The notes under the pieces are model-generated. The model was given only the letters and a program-made list of their open reading frames with translations, made no database searches and was not told the DNA's origin. Positions 41,714 through 50,425 of a stretch of DNA of 64,000 bases are shown piece by piece. Source of the stretch: Gammaproteobacteria bacterium (GTDB lineage: Bacteria; Pseudomonadota; Gammaproteobacteria; Steroidobacterales; Steroidobacteraceae); assembly GCA_028293725.1 (NCBI GenBank), contig JAQGOE010000190.1, forward strand, positions 54,290-118,289, read 5' to 3'. Made by a program: the position numbers and the translations under genes. The first letter of the stretch is position 1, and every line of letters starts with the position of its first letter.

Positions 41714-42975
41714 ACCTCGACCTCGCTCTTCAACACCAGCCGGAACGCACCTTCGAGCGCGGTGGCCGCTTCGCCGGCGTCCGCATACCGGTCCTCGGGC
41801 ACCTTCGCCAGGAGGCGATCGATGATGGGCTGCAGCGTGCGATAGACCGCCCCCTCCAACGCCACGGGCAAGCGGGGAACCGGCTCCTTGCGATGTTTGT
41901 AAATGAGCGCCATGGGGTTCTCAGCCTTGTAGGGCTTCTCCCGCGCCAACATCTCGAACAGGATGACGCCGAGACTGTAGAGGTCGCTGCGGGCGTCGAT
42001 CGGCTCGCCATGCCCCTGTTCCGGGCTCATGTAGTGTGGAGTTCCGAAAATCATCCCGCGGTCCGTATCGTCGCGTGCCAGCGCGGCGTCCTTCGACAGA
42101 CCGAAATCGATGAGGGCGATGCTGCCGTCATCGCGCAACATGACGTTGCCGGGCTTGAGATCCCGATGCAACACCCCGCCGGCATGTATCGCCTGCAGCG
42201 CACGGGCGATCGAGATGGAGTTGTAAAGTGCCCGACGGACCGAGAGTCCGGCACGCATGCGCCCCCGTAGATCTCCGGCTGCGAAATACTCCATGACAAG
42301 CCACGCGTGCTCATCGCTGACACCCAGGTCGTAGAGGCGCACGACCCCTGGGCTGCGAATCCGCTGAACGATCTCGTACTCTTGGAGAAAGCGCCGGAAG
42401 GAGTCGTCGAGCTCTCCTTGTTCGGCATGACGGTCGCGCGCCACCTTCAGCGCCACGAGCTCCCCCGCCGCCTCGCTCTCACCGAGATAGAGATCAGACA
42501 CCGTCCCTGTTGCAATGCGTCGAATATGGCGATAGCCACGAATGAATGCACCGCCGAAGCGCTGCGAATCACGGCCGGCGACGCTGGTGCGCCATACCGC
42601 ACGCGCAAACGATTGCCGCTGCTCGGCAGCGGTCAGCACCTCGATCAACCTACCGGGCGCCGGGTCGTCGCGAACGACTATCTGCACTCCGAAGGGAATG
42701 GCCTCATAGGCTGCCGAGTCCTGGCCGCTCAGCAGTATCAGCGGTGCGAATCCCGACCTGCCGGCGAGCTCCTTGGCCCAGACGAGGCCGCCGCCCCCGG
42801 ACCATTCGTCGGACAGCAGTACGGCGTCGTAGCCTTGCGCCAGAAACTCCAGCGGCAACCGACCCTGTGCCACGGGATCGCGTACGACCAACTCAGCCTC
42901 GGGCCGCCATGAGGCGAGCCGCTGGCGAAAATCGTCACAGCGGCGCTTGTCTTCTTCTATCAACAGCAAGCGCAT
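41710..42975 (-). CDS. Ser/Thr protein kinase with receiver-like N-terminus
   Basis: Residues 1-120 look like a degenerate receiver domain (LLLIEEDKRRCDDF, AVLLSDEWSGGGG, LILLSGQD; the usual Lys-Pro pair is missing). Residues 148-400 are a eukaryotic-type kinase: weak glycine loop RIATGTVSDLYLGE, VALKVARD (Lys 177), LHRDLKPGNVML (Asp 272), LIDFGLS (Asp 290) and GTPHYMSPEQ. No membrane segment is present, so it is cytosolic. The fusion of receiver and Ser/Thr kinase suggests two-component input. The stop overlaps the start of miaE. Confidence 0.88.
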   Translation of the reverse strand: MRLLLIEEDKRRCDDFRQRLASWRPEAELVVRDPVAQGRLPLEFLAQGYDAVLLSDEWSGGGGLVWAKELAGRSGFAPLILLSGQDSAAYEAIPFGVQIVVRDDPAPGRLIEVLTAAEQRQSFARAVWRTSVAGRDSQRFGGAFIRGYRHIRRIATGTVSDLYLGESEAAGELVALKVARDRHAEQGELDDSFRRFLQEYEIVQRIRSPGVVRLYDLGVSDEHAWLVMEYFAAGDLRGRMRAGLSVRRALYNSISIARALQAIHAGGVLHRDLKPGNVMLRDDGSIALIDFGLSKDAALARDDTDRGMIFGTPHYMSPEQGHGEPIDARSDLYSLGVILFEMLAREKPYKAENPMALIYKHRKEPVPRLPVALEGAVYRTLQPIIDRLLAKVPEDRYADAGEAATALEGAFRLVLKSEVEV

Positions 42976-42982
42976 CGCTACA

Positions 42983-44206
42983 CTACAGCATGCGCGAGCG
43001 TATACCGCTACGGCTGCTCTGCAAATCTCGGGCGGCGTCCACTGACAGCTTCAGGCCGATCACGAGATCACCCACATTCGTACCCGTCGGGCCGGTGTGA
43101 ACGAGATCTCCGACAGCGGCCAGCGCGGTGCCCGAATCGGCCCGCCGCAAACACGAGTCGGCATCGATCTCAGCAAGCGTCAGCCGCGACCACGTCTCGG
43201 CGTCGACGAGCGCTCCTGCGTCGTCCGTCACTCCATCAGTGCCATCGGTGCCCGCCGTGAGCAGCAGTAAATCCGGATGTCCCGCGATCAGCCGCGCGAC
43301 CGCCAGGCCTAGATGTTGATTGCGTCCGCCGCGTCCCGGGTTCTCCGGGAGTTGCACGGTCGACTCGCCGCCCCACACCCGGACTTCAACCGGACTCAGA
43401 TCGAGCTCGTGGGAAAAGCGCACAGCAAGCCGCATGACATCGCCATCGAAGCGCCGCAGCGACGGCTCGGCTGCGAGCCCGAGTTCCAAGGCTGCAGCGG
43501 CAACTGTCTCCACAGCGTGGTCGATGGATGCGACCACTGCGCGCTCGACGCGATCGGGCCCTTCCGGGGCCGGCCCCAGTAAACCGGAACCGATGACCCG
43601 GGGATCGTCGCCGGGGACGTCGGATATGAAGAGGGCCCGCGCGGGACGGCCATTGAGTCGGGCGGTCAGCCGCCCCCCCTTTATGAGGGAATGCCGGGTC
43701 CGGCGCGCATTCAATTCACCGATCGCAATACCCGCGGCGAGCCCCTCAGCCGTCAGTCGCTCGAGGTCGTCGAGCGACTTACCCGGTTCGAGGACATCCA
43801 CGAGGCTCGACGAGCCTCCAGACACGAGAAACAGGGGGTCCACGAACTCGGGCAACTCCTCCACCCACTGCAACAGGCGCGCGCCGGCCGCGAGCGAGCG
43901 CTCATCGGGCATCGGATGCGCGCTCTCATGAACCTCCACCCCGGGAATCGCCAGCAACTGCGGCGCCACGTGACCATCTTTGGTAATGACGAGAGCACGC
44001 TCGATCGCGGTTCCGAGTGCATCGCGCGCACCGAGTGCCATGGACGACGCGGCCTTACCGATCGCAGCGACCCAAACAGGTCGGGCCGCCCGTGAGGCGG
44101 AGTCAGTAACCAACGCATCCCGCACGCAACGCCGCCCATCAACCCGTGCTAGACCTGCTTGGAAGAGCTCGAGAAGGATTTCGCGGCGAGGATCTGCAGC
44201 GCTCAC
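42983..44206 (-). CDS. Glycerate 2-kinase (MOFRL family)
   Basis: The 407-residue protein has the GckA/TtuD features: IGKAASSMALGARDAL, VSGGSSSL near the middle, DVPGDDPRVIGSG, and the C-terminal MOFRL domain with NPGRGGRNQHLGLAVA and LTAGTDGTDGVTDDAGA. It phosphorylates glycerate at C2, feeding glyoxylate or tartronate carbon into glycolysis. The start is GTG at 44206, five bases after the purF stop, so it probably shares the purF transcript. Confidence 0.9.
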   Translation of the reverse strand: MSAADPRREILLELFQAGLARVDGRRCVRDALVTDSASRAARPVWVAAIGKAASSMALGARDALGTAIERALVITKDGHVAPQLLAIPGVEVHESAHPMPDERSLAAGARLLQWVEELPEFVDPLFLVSGGSSSLVDVLEPGKSLDDLERLTAEGLAAGIAIGELNARRTRHSLIKGGRLTARLNGRPARALFISDVPGDDPRVIGSGLLGPAPEGPDRVERAVVASIDHAVETVAAAALELGLAAEPSLRRFDGDVMRLAVRFSHELDLSPVEVRVWGGESTVQLPENPGRGGRNQHLGLAVARLIAGHPDLLLLTAGTDGTDGVTDDAGALVDAETWSRLTLAEIDADSCLRRADSGTALAAVGDLVHTGPTGTNVGDLVIGLKLSVDAARDLQSSRSGIRSRML

Positions 44207-44210
44207 CGGG

Positions 44211-45713
44211 TCAGCGTATGACTTTTAGCTTTCCGCGACGCTCGCTCCGTAGAGCCCTGGCATCGTCGGAGCGCTCGAGCTCGAGACGCTCGAGGTACTC
44301 GGGAGTCACATCACCCGTGACGTACTCTCCGGAGAAGCAGGAAGTATCGAACTCCTCGATGCGCGCATCCTCGTGCTTGCACGCGGCGATGAGATCCTCG
44401 ATATCCTGGTAAACGAGCCAGTCGGCGCCGATGAGGCGCGCGATCTCATCGTGGCTGCGACCCGCTGCGACGAGCTCCTGCGCCGCCGGCATATCGATGC
44501 CGTAGACGTTAGGGAAGCGCACCGGCGGAGCAGCTGAAGCGAAGTACACCTGGCGTGCACCGGCCTCGCGCGCAAGCTCGATGATCTGCGCCGACGTCGT
44601 ACCGCGCACAATGGAGTCATCCACCAGGAGCACGTTCTTGCCGCGGAACTCCAGGCCGATGGCATTCAACTTGCGGCGCACCGATTTCTCACGCTGCTCC
44701 TGGCCCGGCATGATGAAGGTGCGGCCGATGTAGCGATTCTTGGTGAACCCCTCGCGATACTTCAGCCCGAGGCGTTGCGCCAGCTGCAAGGCACTGGTGC
44801 GGCTGGTGTCGGGAATCGGAATGACAACATCGATGTCGTGATTCGGGCGCTCGCGCAGAATCTTCTCGGCGAGCCGGTCGCCCATACGCATGCGGGCGCG
44901 GTAAACCGAAATGTTGTCGATCTTTGAATCGGGACGGGCGAAGTAAACGTACTCGAAGATGCAGGGGGTATGCCGCACGGTCGCGACGCATTGGTGCGAG
45001 TGCAGGCGGCCTTTCTCGTCGATGAAAACAGCCTCGCCGGGGGCGATGTCACGCACGAGCTGGAACGAGAGGCTGTCGAGAGCGACGCTCTCCGAGGCCA
45101 GCATCCACTCCGGTCCCCGAGGGGTATCGCGCCGACCGAGCACGAGAGGCCGGATGCCGTTCGGGTCGCGGAAACCCAGGATTCCATGCCCGACGATCAT
45201 CGCCACCACCGCATAGCCGCCGCGGCAGCGCCGATACACGGCATTCAGGGCGGCAAACACGTCCGCCGGAGTGATGCGCGGCGTCCCGATTCGCTGCAGC
45301 TCCGACGCAAACACATTCAACAACACTTCCGAATCCGACGTGGTGTTGAGATGCCGCCGATCCTCACGAATGATGATTTCAGCGAGTTCGGCGGCGTTCG
45401 TCAGGTTGCCGTTGTGCGCGAGGCAGATTCCGTAGGGGGCGTTGACGTAGAACGGTTGCGCCTCGGCGATTCCATCGCAGCCCGCAGTCGGGTAGCGCAC
45501 GTGGCCGATGCCGACATTGCCTTTCAACTCGAGCATGTGGTGCTGCTGGAAGACGTCGCGTACCAGGCCGCTGCCTTTGCGCACGCAGAGTTCGCCATCC
45601 CCGGAGGTCGCGATGCCCGCGGCGTCCTGCCCACGGTGCTGCAGGACTGTCAGTCCGTCATAAATTCGTTGATTGACCGCACTGGTACCGACGACGCCGA
45701 CAATTCCGCACAT
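44211..45713 (-). CDS. purF: Amidophosphoribosyltransferase PurF
   Basis: The 500-residue enzyme starts MCGIVGVVG, placing the catalytic glutamine-hydrolysing cysteine at residue 2. The PRPP loop [17 protein letters not shown] and [15 protein letters not shown] are present. It catalyses the first committed step of purine synthesis. It follows cvpA by 39 bases in the well-known cvpA-purF order. Confidence 0.97.
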   Translation of the reverse strand: MCGIVGVVGTSAVNQRIYDGLTVLQHRGQDAAGIATSGDGELCVRKGSGLVRDVFQQHHMLELKGNVGIGHVRYPTAGCDGIAEAQPFYVNAPYGICLAHNGNLTNAAELAEIIIREDRRHLNTTSDSEVLLNVFASELQRIGTPRITPADVFAALNAVYRRCRGGYAVVAMIVGHGILGFRDPNGIRPLVLGRRDTPRGPEWMLASESVALDSLSFQLVRDIAPGEAVFIDEKGRLHSHQCVATVRHTPCIFEYVYFARPDSKIDNISVYRARMRMGDRLAEKILRERPNHDIDVVIPIPDTSRTSALQLAQRLGLKYREGFTKNRYIGRTFIMPGQEQREKSVRRKLNAIGLEFRGKNVLLVDDSIVRGTTSAQIIELAREAGARQVYFASAAPPVRFPNVYGIDMPAAQELVAAGRSHDEIARLIGADWLVYQDIEDLIAACKHEDARIEEFDTSCFSGEYVTGDVTPEYLERLELERSDDARALRSERRGKLKVIR

Positions 45714-45752
45714 GCTTAACCGCCTTTGGCCGTTAGGCCCTGCATCTGGCCA

Positions 45753-46256
45753 TCAGGCCCTGAACACCGCACGACTCGCGTGTCGCACCCGCTCTTCCCC
45801 GATCACCGCGCGCAGTCCATTCGCGATGGACTCGCCGTACGGCATGAGCACCGACTTCCGCCACCAGTGCTCGCCATCCAGGCGCAGCAACTGTCCCAGG
45901 ATCACGAAGACCCCGAGCATCACGAAGCCGCGGAAAGCGCCGAACAGGAAGCCCAGGAAGCGGTCCATGCCGCTGAATATCGACAACCTCACGAAGTGCG
46001 CCGCCGCTACCCCGATACCCGCTCCCAGGAGCAGCACGAGCGCCACGATGATGACGCGCGCCGCCCAGGTCGCCACCGGAGACCCGGCCAGCAACCCGCC
46101 CAGGTGCGGTGCTATCAGATCGGAAAAATGCCAGCCCAGAAAAAGCGCGATGATCCACGTCACGAGTGCAATCGCCTCGCGTAGGAATCCGCGCAAGGAT
46201 CCAACCACCGCCGAAATCAGGATGGCTGCGATCACGAGGTAGTCGGTTATGTTCAT
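45753..46256 (-). CDS. cvpA: CvpA family membrane protein
   Basis: About 167 residues with four hydrophobic segments, starting NITDYLVIAAILISAVVGSL, and the family signature LRGFLREAIALVTWI. CvpA is linked to colicin V production, purine-operon context and envelope robustness. I chose the ATG at 46256 at the conserved N-terminus; the frame is open further upstream but with no similarity. It lies between dedD and purF as in Pseudomonas and E. coli. Confidence 0.93.
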   Translation of the reverse strand: MNITDYLVIAAILISAVVGSLRGFLREAIALVTWIIALFLGWHFSDLIAPHLGGLLAGSPVATWAARVIIVALVLLLGAGIGVAAAHFVRLSIFSGMDRFLGFLFGAFRGFVMLGVFVILGQLLRLDGEHWWRKSVLMPYGESIANGLRAVIGEERVRHASRAVFRA

Positions 46257-46364
46257 CGGAGCAAGACTCGACCGTGCTTGAGCGCGCGCGGATTGTACAA
46301 GAGCAGTCGTCTCGCTGCTCATGCAGCTCGTCACGTCCGGCGGTATGCCGCCCAGCCAAACGCC

Positions 46365-47156
46365 CTACTTCGGTACAACTGAGCCAGCGTGACCCGCGGC
46401 CCGCAATCTGGCGTTGAGCTGCTCGGCGGCCGCGCGCTCCGCCACAGGCCCGCTCCGTACGCGCCAGAGAGGGCGTCCCCCGCCGCTGCTTTCCGACACC
46501 TGCGCGTGAAATCCCTGACTCTTGAGCTCCTGCGCAAGGCGCTCCGCGTTCGCCTGAATGGAGAAGACGCCGAGCTGCACCATCCAGCCGCCGGTTGAGG
46601 AGGACCTGTCGGTAGCCTCGGCCCGGTCCGTTGACATGGGCCGCGCTGGCGCCGCCGTCGGCCGCTCCGGCGCAGCGGACCTCTGACCCGCCGCGCCTTT
46701 CTCTGCGGCAGACAGCCGCTGCTGCGCGAGCGGCGGCGATCCGCGCGGGGCCATCGGTCTCGGCTGCTCCTGCGAAGAGGTTGGGCTTGGAGCCGACGCC
46801 TGCGTTTGTGTTGCCGCCGGCGGCGAGCCTTGAGGCGAGTTGGGCGAGCCCTCCGTCGGCGCGTCCGAATCCCCCTGCTGCGCCGGTGTGGGCGACTCGG
46901 CGATGGGAGTTGGCTGCTCCGGTCCGCTGGCCTGCGGCGACGCCTTCGACGTCCCCCCTGACGAGTCCTCGCTGTGCGAGTCGTCCGCGAGGTTTATGGT
47001 GTACGAGCGTAATGGCGGTTCCTCGGAAGAGGTGGCTGCCGCCTGCGGCGCAGGCACGGACCGGGACGGTCCGCTGAGCAGCTCGGGGACCAACAACACG
47101 ATCAGCACAACGAGGATGATCGCGCCGGTCAGTCGTTCTTTCACCAGGCTATCCAA
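46365..47156 (-). CDS. dedD: SPOR-domain cell-division protein, DedD type
   Basis: The 263-residue protein has one N-terminal membrane segment (GAIILVVLIVLLVPELL), a long Pro/Ser/Thr/Ala linker and a C-terminal SPOR domain (WMVQLGVFSIQANAERLAQE, then LWRVRSGP). SPOR domains bind denuded septal peptidoglycan, so it should localise to the division site. The start is TTG at 47156, which gives the typical DSLVKERLTG beginning. Its place between folC and cvpA is conserved. Confidence 0.9.
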   Translation of the reverse strand: MDSLVKERLTGAIILVVLIVLLVPELLSGPSRSVPAPQAAATSSEEPPLRSYTINLADDSHSEDSSGGTSKASPQASGPEQPTPIAESPTPAQQGDSDAPTEGSPNSPQGSPPAATQTQASAPSPTSSQEQPRPMAPRGSPPLAQQRLSAAEKGAAGQRSAAPERPTAAPARPMSTDRAEATDRSSSTGGWMVQLGVFSIQANAERLAQELKSQGFHAQVSESSGGGRPLWRVRSGPVAERAAAEQLNARLRAAGHAGSVVPK

Positions 47157-47193
47157 AATAGGGGCGGAACCGCTTCATTCAAGCGTCAGAGCG

Positions 47194-48564
47194 CTACGAC
47201 CCCGAGTATAGCTTACCCGCCGCGGGCCCAAGCCACTGCAGGGCTGGCCCCACTGTATGGAATGACCCGAAGACGAGGACGCGATCGCCAGGCTTGGCCG
47301 TCGCCCGGGCGACTTCGCAGCCCGCCTCCACCGACGCCGCCAGAGTCGTCCGGGAATCCGGCAGAGACATTCTTTTCGCAAGGTCCTCGGCTGAAGTGCC
47401 CCGCGGCCCCGGGATGGCGCACAAAATCCAATGATCCACCACCGGCCCGACCAGCCGGGCGATTGCGCCCGCGTCCTTGTCGCCGAGAATTCCCACTACG
47501 GCGAACGTCCGACCCTCGGTGGGACGCTCCCGCACGTGACCGGCAAATATCGCGGCGGCGGGCTCGTTGTGCGCGATGTCCAGAATCCACTCGACCGAGG
47601 CCACGTGCACGGTCTGGAAACGACCGGGCAAACTGACACTGCGCAACGCCACGGTCACCGTGTGCTCGCTCAACGCGAGTGGGCCGCGGAGTGCCGCCGA
47701 CAGCTGCCGTCCGGGCGTGGCGGCGATGGTAGGGAGCATCGCCTCGAGCGCTTCCAATGCCGCCAGGGCAGTCGCGGCGTTGCGATATTGAATCGAACCG
47801 GCCAATGCTGACGGCGGCAGGTTGCGCAGCGACAGACGAAGGCCGTTATAACTCCAGGGCGCGCCGCCCGCTGGCGTGCTTGCCTCAGCAGCTTCCTCCA
47901 CACGCCACGTGAAGTCCTTTCCAGCCACTACCGGCCGCGCCTGTAAGGACGTGATCGCCGAGAACACGCTCGCCGGCATGTCATCCGTACCCAGCACCGC
48001 GGGGCGCCCGGGACGAAAGATGCCCGCCTTCTCGGCACCGATGAGCTCGAGCGTATCGCCCAGATAATCGCGATGGTCTAAGCCGATCGAGCACACGATC
48101 GCCACATCCGCGTCGACGAGGTTCGCCGCGTCGAGCCGGCCACCCAGGCCCACCTCGAGAATCCCGACGTCGATCGCGCGGTCGGCGAAAATAACCAACG
48201 CGGCCAGCACGTTGAATTCGAAAAACGTCAGGGTAATCGAGCCGCGTGCCTGCTCGATCCGCTCGAATGCCGCGACCAACTCCTCGTCGGTCACCTCGAT
48301 GCCACCGACCTGGATGCGCTCGTTGTAGCGAATAAAGTGCGGCGACGTGAACATGCCGGTGGTGACGCCGGCTGTCCGCAGCAACGTATCCAGGTGTACT
48401 ACGGTCGACCCTTTGCCGTTCGTGCCACCGACGGTGATGACCGGATACCGCGGTTTATCGACACCCAACAAACGCGCCACCGCGGTGACGCGCGCGAGCC
48501 CCATGTCGATAGTCTTGGGATGAACCGACTCTTGCAGAGTCAGCCATTCAGCGAGAGTGCGCAA
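47194..48564 (-). CDS. folC: Bifunctional folylpolyglutamate/dihydrofolate synthase FolC
   Basis: The 456-residue Mur-ligase-type enzyme has P-loop VGGTNGKGSTVVHLDTLL, TSPHFIRYNERIQVGG, ILEVGLGGRLDAANLVD and SIGLDHRDYLGDT. It adds glutamate to dihydropteroate and to folates. The start appears to be TTG at 48564; a stop lies a few codons above and no ATG or GTG is near. It is 19 bases after accD. Confidence 0.95.
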   Translation of the reverse strand: MRTLAEWLTLQESVHPKTIDMGLARVTAVARLLGVDKPRYPVITVGGTNGKGSTVVHLDTLLRTAGVTTGMFTSPHFIRYNERIQVGGIEVTDEELVAAFERIEQARGSITLTFFEFNVLAALVIFADRAIDVGILEVGLGGRLDAANLVDADVAIVCSIGLDHRDYLGDTLELIGAEKAGIFRPGRPAVLGTDDMPASVFSAITSLQARPVVAGKDFTWRVEEAAEASTPAGGAPWSYNGLRLSLRNLPPSALAGSIQYRNAATALAALEALEAMLPTIAATPGRQLSAALRGPLALSEHTVTVALRSVSLPGRFQTVHVASVEWILDIAHNEPAAAIFAGHVRERPTEGRTFAVVGILGDKDAGAIARLVGPVVDHWILCAIPGPRGTSAEDLAKRMSLPDSRTTLAASVEAGCEVARATAKPGDRVLVFGSFHTVGPALQWLGPAAGKLYSGS

Positions 48565-48583
48565 CGGGTGTCGTTCGACCTCG

Positions 48584-49471
48584 TCAGGCAGCGTCCGCCG
48601 TGACAGCAGCGGCGGAAGCAGGCTGTTGTTTCAACAGCAGACGTAGCATCGAGCCGATCCGGTCGCGCATATCGCGCCGGTCGACGATCATGTCGAGAGC
48701 CCCGTGCTCGAGCAGGAACTCGCTTCTCTGGAAGCCCTCGGGAAGCGTCTCGCGCACCGTCTGTTGAATGACACGCGCACCCGCGAAACCGATCAGGGCG
48801 CGGGGCTCGGCAATGTTCAGATCACCCAGCATCGCCAGGCTGGCCGACACGCCACCGGTCGTCGGATCGGTCATGACCGAAACGTACGGCAAATGGGCCT
48901 GCGCCAGGCGTGACAGTGAGACAGCCGTCTTCGCCATCTGCATGAGCGAGTAGAGGGCCTCCTGCATACGTGCTCCGCCGCTCGCGGTGAAACACACGAA
49001 GGGCTTGCGGTGCTCGATGCAGTGATCCACGCCGCGCTTGAAACGCTCGCCGACCACCGAGCCCATGGAGCCGCCGAGGAACTGAAACTCGAACGCACAG
49101 GCAACGATCGGCAACTCGAGGAGCGTGCCCGCGAGCACGATGAGCGCATCTGACTCACCCGTCGCCTTCTGGGCTTGGACGATGCGGTCTTTGTAGCGCT
49201 TGCTGTCACGGAATTTCAGAGGGTCCTCTGGCGTGACCTCAGCGCCGATCTCATGCGTCTCGCCGGGATCGAGAAAGCGCTCCAGCCGGTCACGGCCGCC
49301 GATACGCATGTGATGACTGCACTTGGGGCAGACGTACAGGTTGCGCTCGAGCTCCGCCCGATACAGCACGGCATCGCAAGCCGGACACTTGATCCAAAGG
49401 CCTTCCGGAACCGAGCGCGTGCGGCGCTCCGTCTTGATCCGGGAGGGCATGATTTTTTCGAACCACGACAT
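48584..49471 (-). CDS. accD: Acetyl-CoA carboxylase carboxyltransferase subunit beta
   Basis: The 295-residue protein has the N-terminal zinc finger (CPACDAV and CPKCSHHM) and the crotonase-type core with [30 protein letters not shown] [18 protein letters not shown] and [15 protein letters not shown]. With AccA it transfers carboxyl from carboxybiotin to acetyl-CoA, starting fatty acid synthesis. It lies between truA and folC; trp genes often found before accD are missing here. Confidence 0.97.
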   Translation of the reverse strand: MSWFEKIMPSRIKTERRTRSVPEGLWIKCPACDAVLYRAELERNLYVCPKCSHHMRIGGRDRLERFLDPGETHEIGAEVTPEDPLKFRDSKRYKDRIVQAQKATGESDALIVLAGTLLELPIVACAFEFQFLGGSMGSVVGERFKRGVDHCIEHRKPFVCFTASGGARMQEALYSLMQMAKTAVSLSRLAQAHLPYVSVMTDPTTGGVSASLAMLGDLNIAEPRALIGFAGARVIQQTVRETLPEGFQRSEFLLEHGALDMIVDRRDMRDRIGSMLRLLLKQQPASAAAVTADAA

Positions 49472-49533
49472 GGGGGTGCCCCGGGGTCGTTATTGATGGG
49501 GCGGATGATAGCGGATTGCGGGGTGGGCGCCCG

Positions 49534-50352
49534 CTAACCGGGACCCGGGACGCCGCGAGGCTCACGGCTGAGGCTCGCCGAGTCATCCTCGGGCGGTTCC
49601 GGCAGCGCGAACGCGGTCGGGTAGCGCACGCCCCAGAAGTAGAGGCCCTCCGCAGGAGCCGTCGCGGCGTTCTGCTTCCGGTCCCGCCCCTCCAGCACCT
49701 CCCGAGCCCGGGTGGGCGGCGCGTCGCCCTTGCCGATGGCAATGAGGAGACCCGCGATGTTGCGCATCATGTGGTGCAGGTAAGCATTGGCGGTCGCCTC
49801 AATGACGATCCACTCCGCCTGCCGCACGACCGTGAGCTTTTCCATCCGGCGAATCGGTGACTTGGCCTGGCACTGTGAGGACCGGAAGGCGCTGAAGTCG
49901 TGTGAGCCCACCAACGCGGTCGCGGCTTCCGCCATACGGTCGCTGTCGAGCGGTCGGAAAATAAAGGCGGCTCGGTTCGCGGCAAAGGCGGAGCGAATGC
50001 CGCGGTTCAGGATCACATAACGATACGTACGCGCCTCCGCCGAATAGCGCGCGTGAAAATGCATCGGTACGGGTCGTATCCAGGGAATGCTGACATCGCG
50101 GGGCAGCTCGGAGTTGGCTCCCAGCAACCAAGCGCGCAGGCGACGATTCGCGTGAGTATCGAAGTGAGCGACCTGCCAGCGTGCGTGCACACCGGCGTCG
50201 GTACGCCCTGCGCAGATCAGACCGACAGGCTCGGCGGCGATGAGACTGAAGGCCGCCTCGGTGATCTGCTGCACGCTGCGAGCGGATTGTTGAGTCTGCC
50301 AGCCCGCGTACGCGGTGCCGTCGTACTCCACGCCGACGGCGAGCCTCATCAT
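49534..50352 (-). CDS. truA: tRNA pseudouridine synthase A
   Basis: About 272 residues: VGVEYDGTAYAGWQTQ, the catalytic CAGRTDAGVHA (Asp), RTYRYVILNR and FLHHM-type AYLHHMMRNIAGLLIAIG. TruA makes pseudouridine at positions 38-40 of tRNA. I chose the first of two adjacent ATGs (50352) at the conserved beginning; an upstream start at 50400 adds 16 residues with no similarity. It follows fimV by 73 bases. Confidence 0.95.
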   Translation of the reverse strand: MMRLAVGVEYDGTAYAGWQTQQSARSVQQITEAAFSLIAAEPVGLICAGRTDAGVHARWQVAHFDTHANRRLRAWLLGANSELPRDVSIPWIRPVPMHFHARYSAEARTYRYVILNRGIRSAFAANRAAFIFRPLDSDRMAEAATALVGSHDFSAFRSSQCQAKSPIRRMEKLTVVRQAEWIVIEATANAYLHHMMRNIAGLLIAIGKGDAPPTRAREVLEGRDRKQNAATAPAEGLYFWGVRYPTAFALPEPPEDDSASLSREPRGVPGPG

Positions 50353-50425
50353 GGTTGAGTCACTCACAGGCGCAAAGGAAGCGAGGCCCGCCAAGGGCAC
50401 GAACCCCGCGTGAGACGTCTAGAAA

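Noticed and set aside
45733..46359. 208-codon minus-strand frame overlapping cvpA
   Set aside because: Out-of-frame shadow; the cvpA frame has four hydrophobic segments and family motifs.
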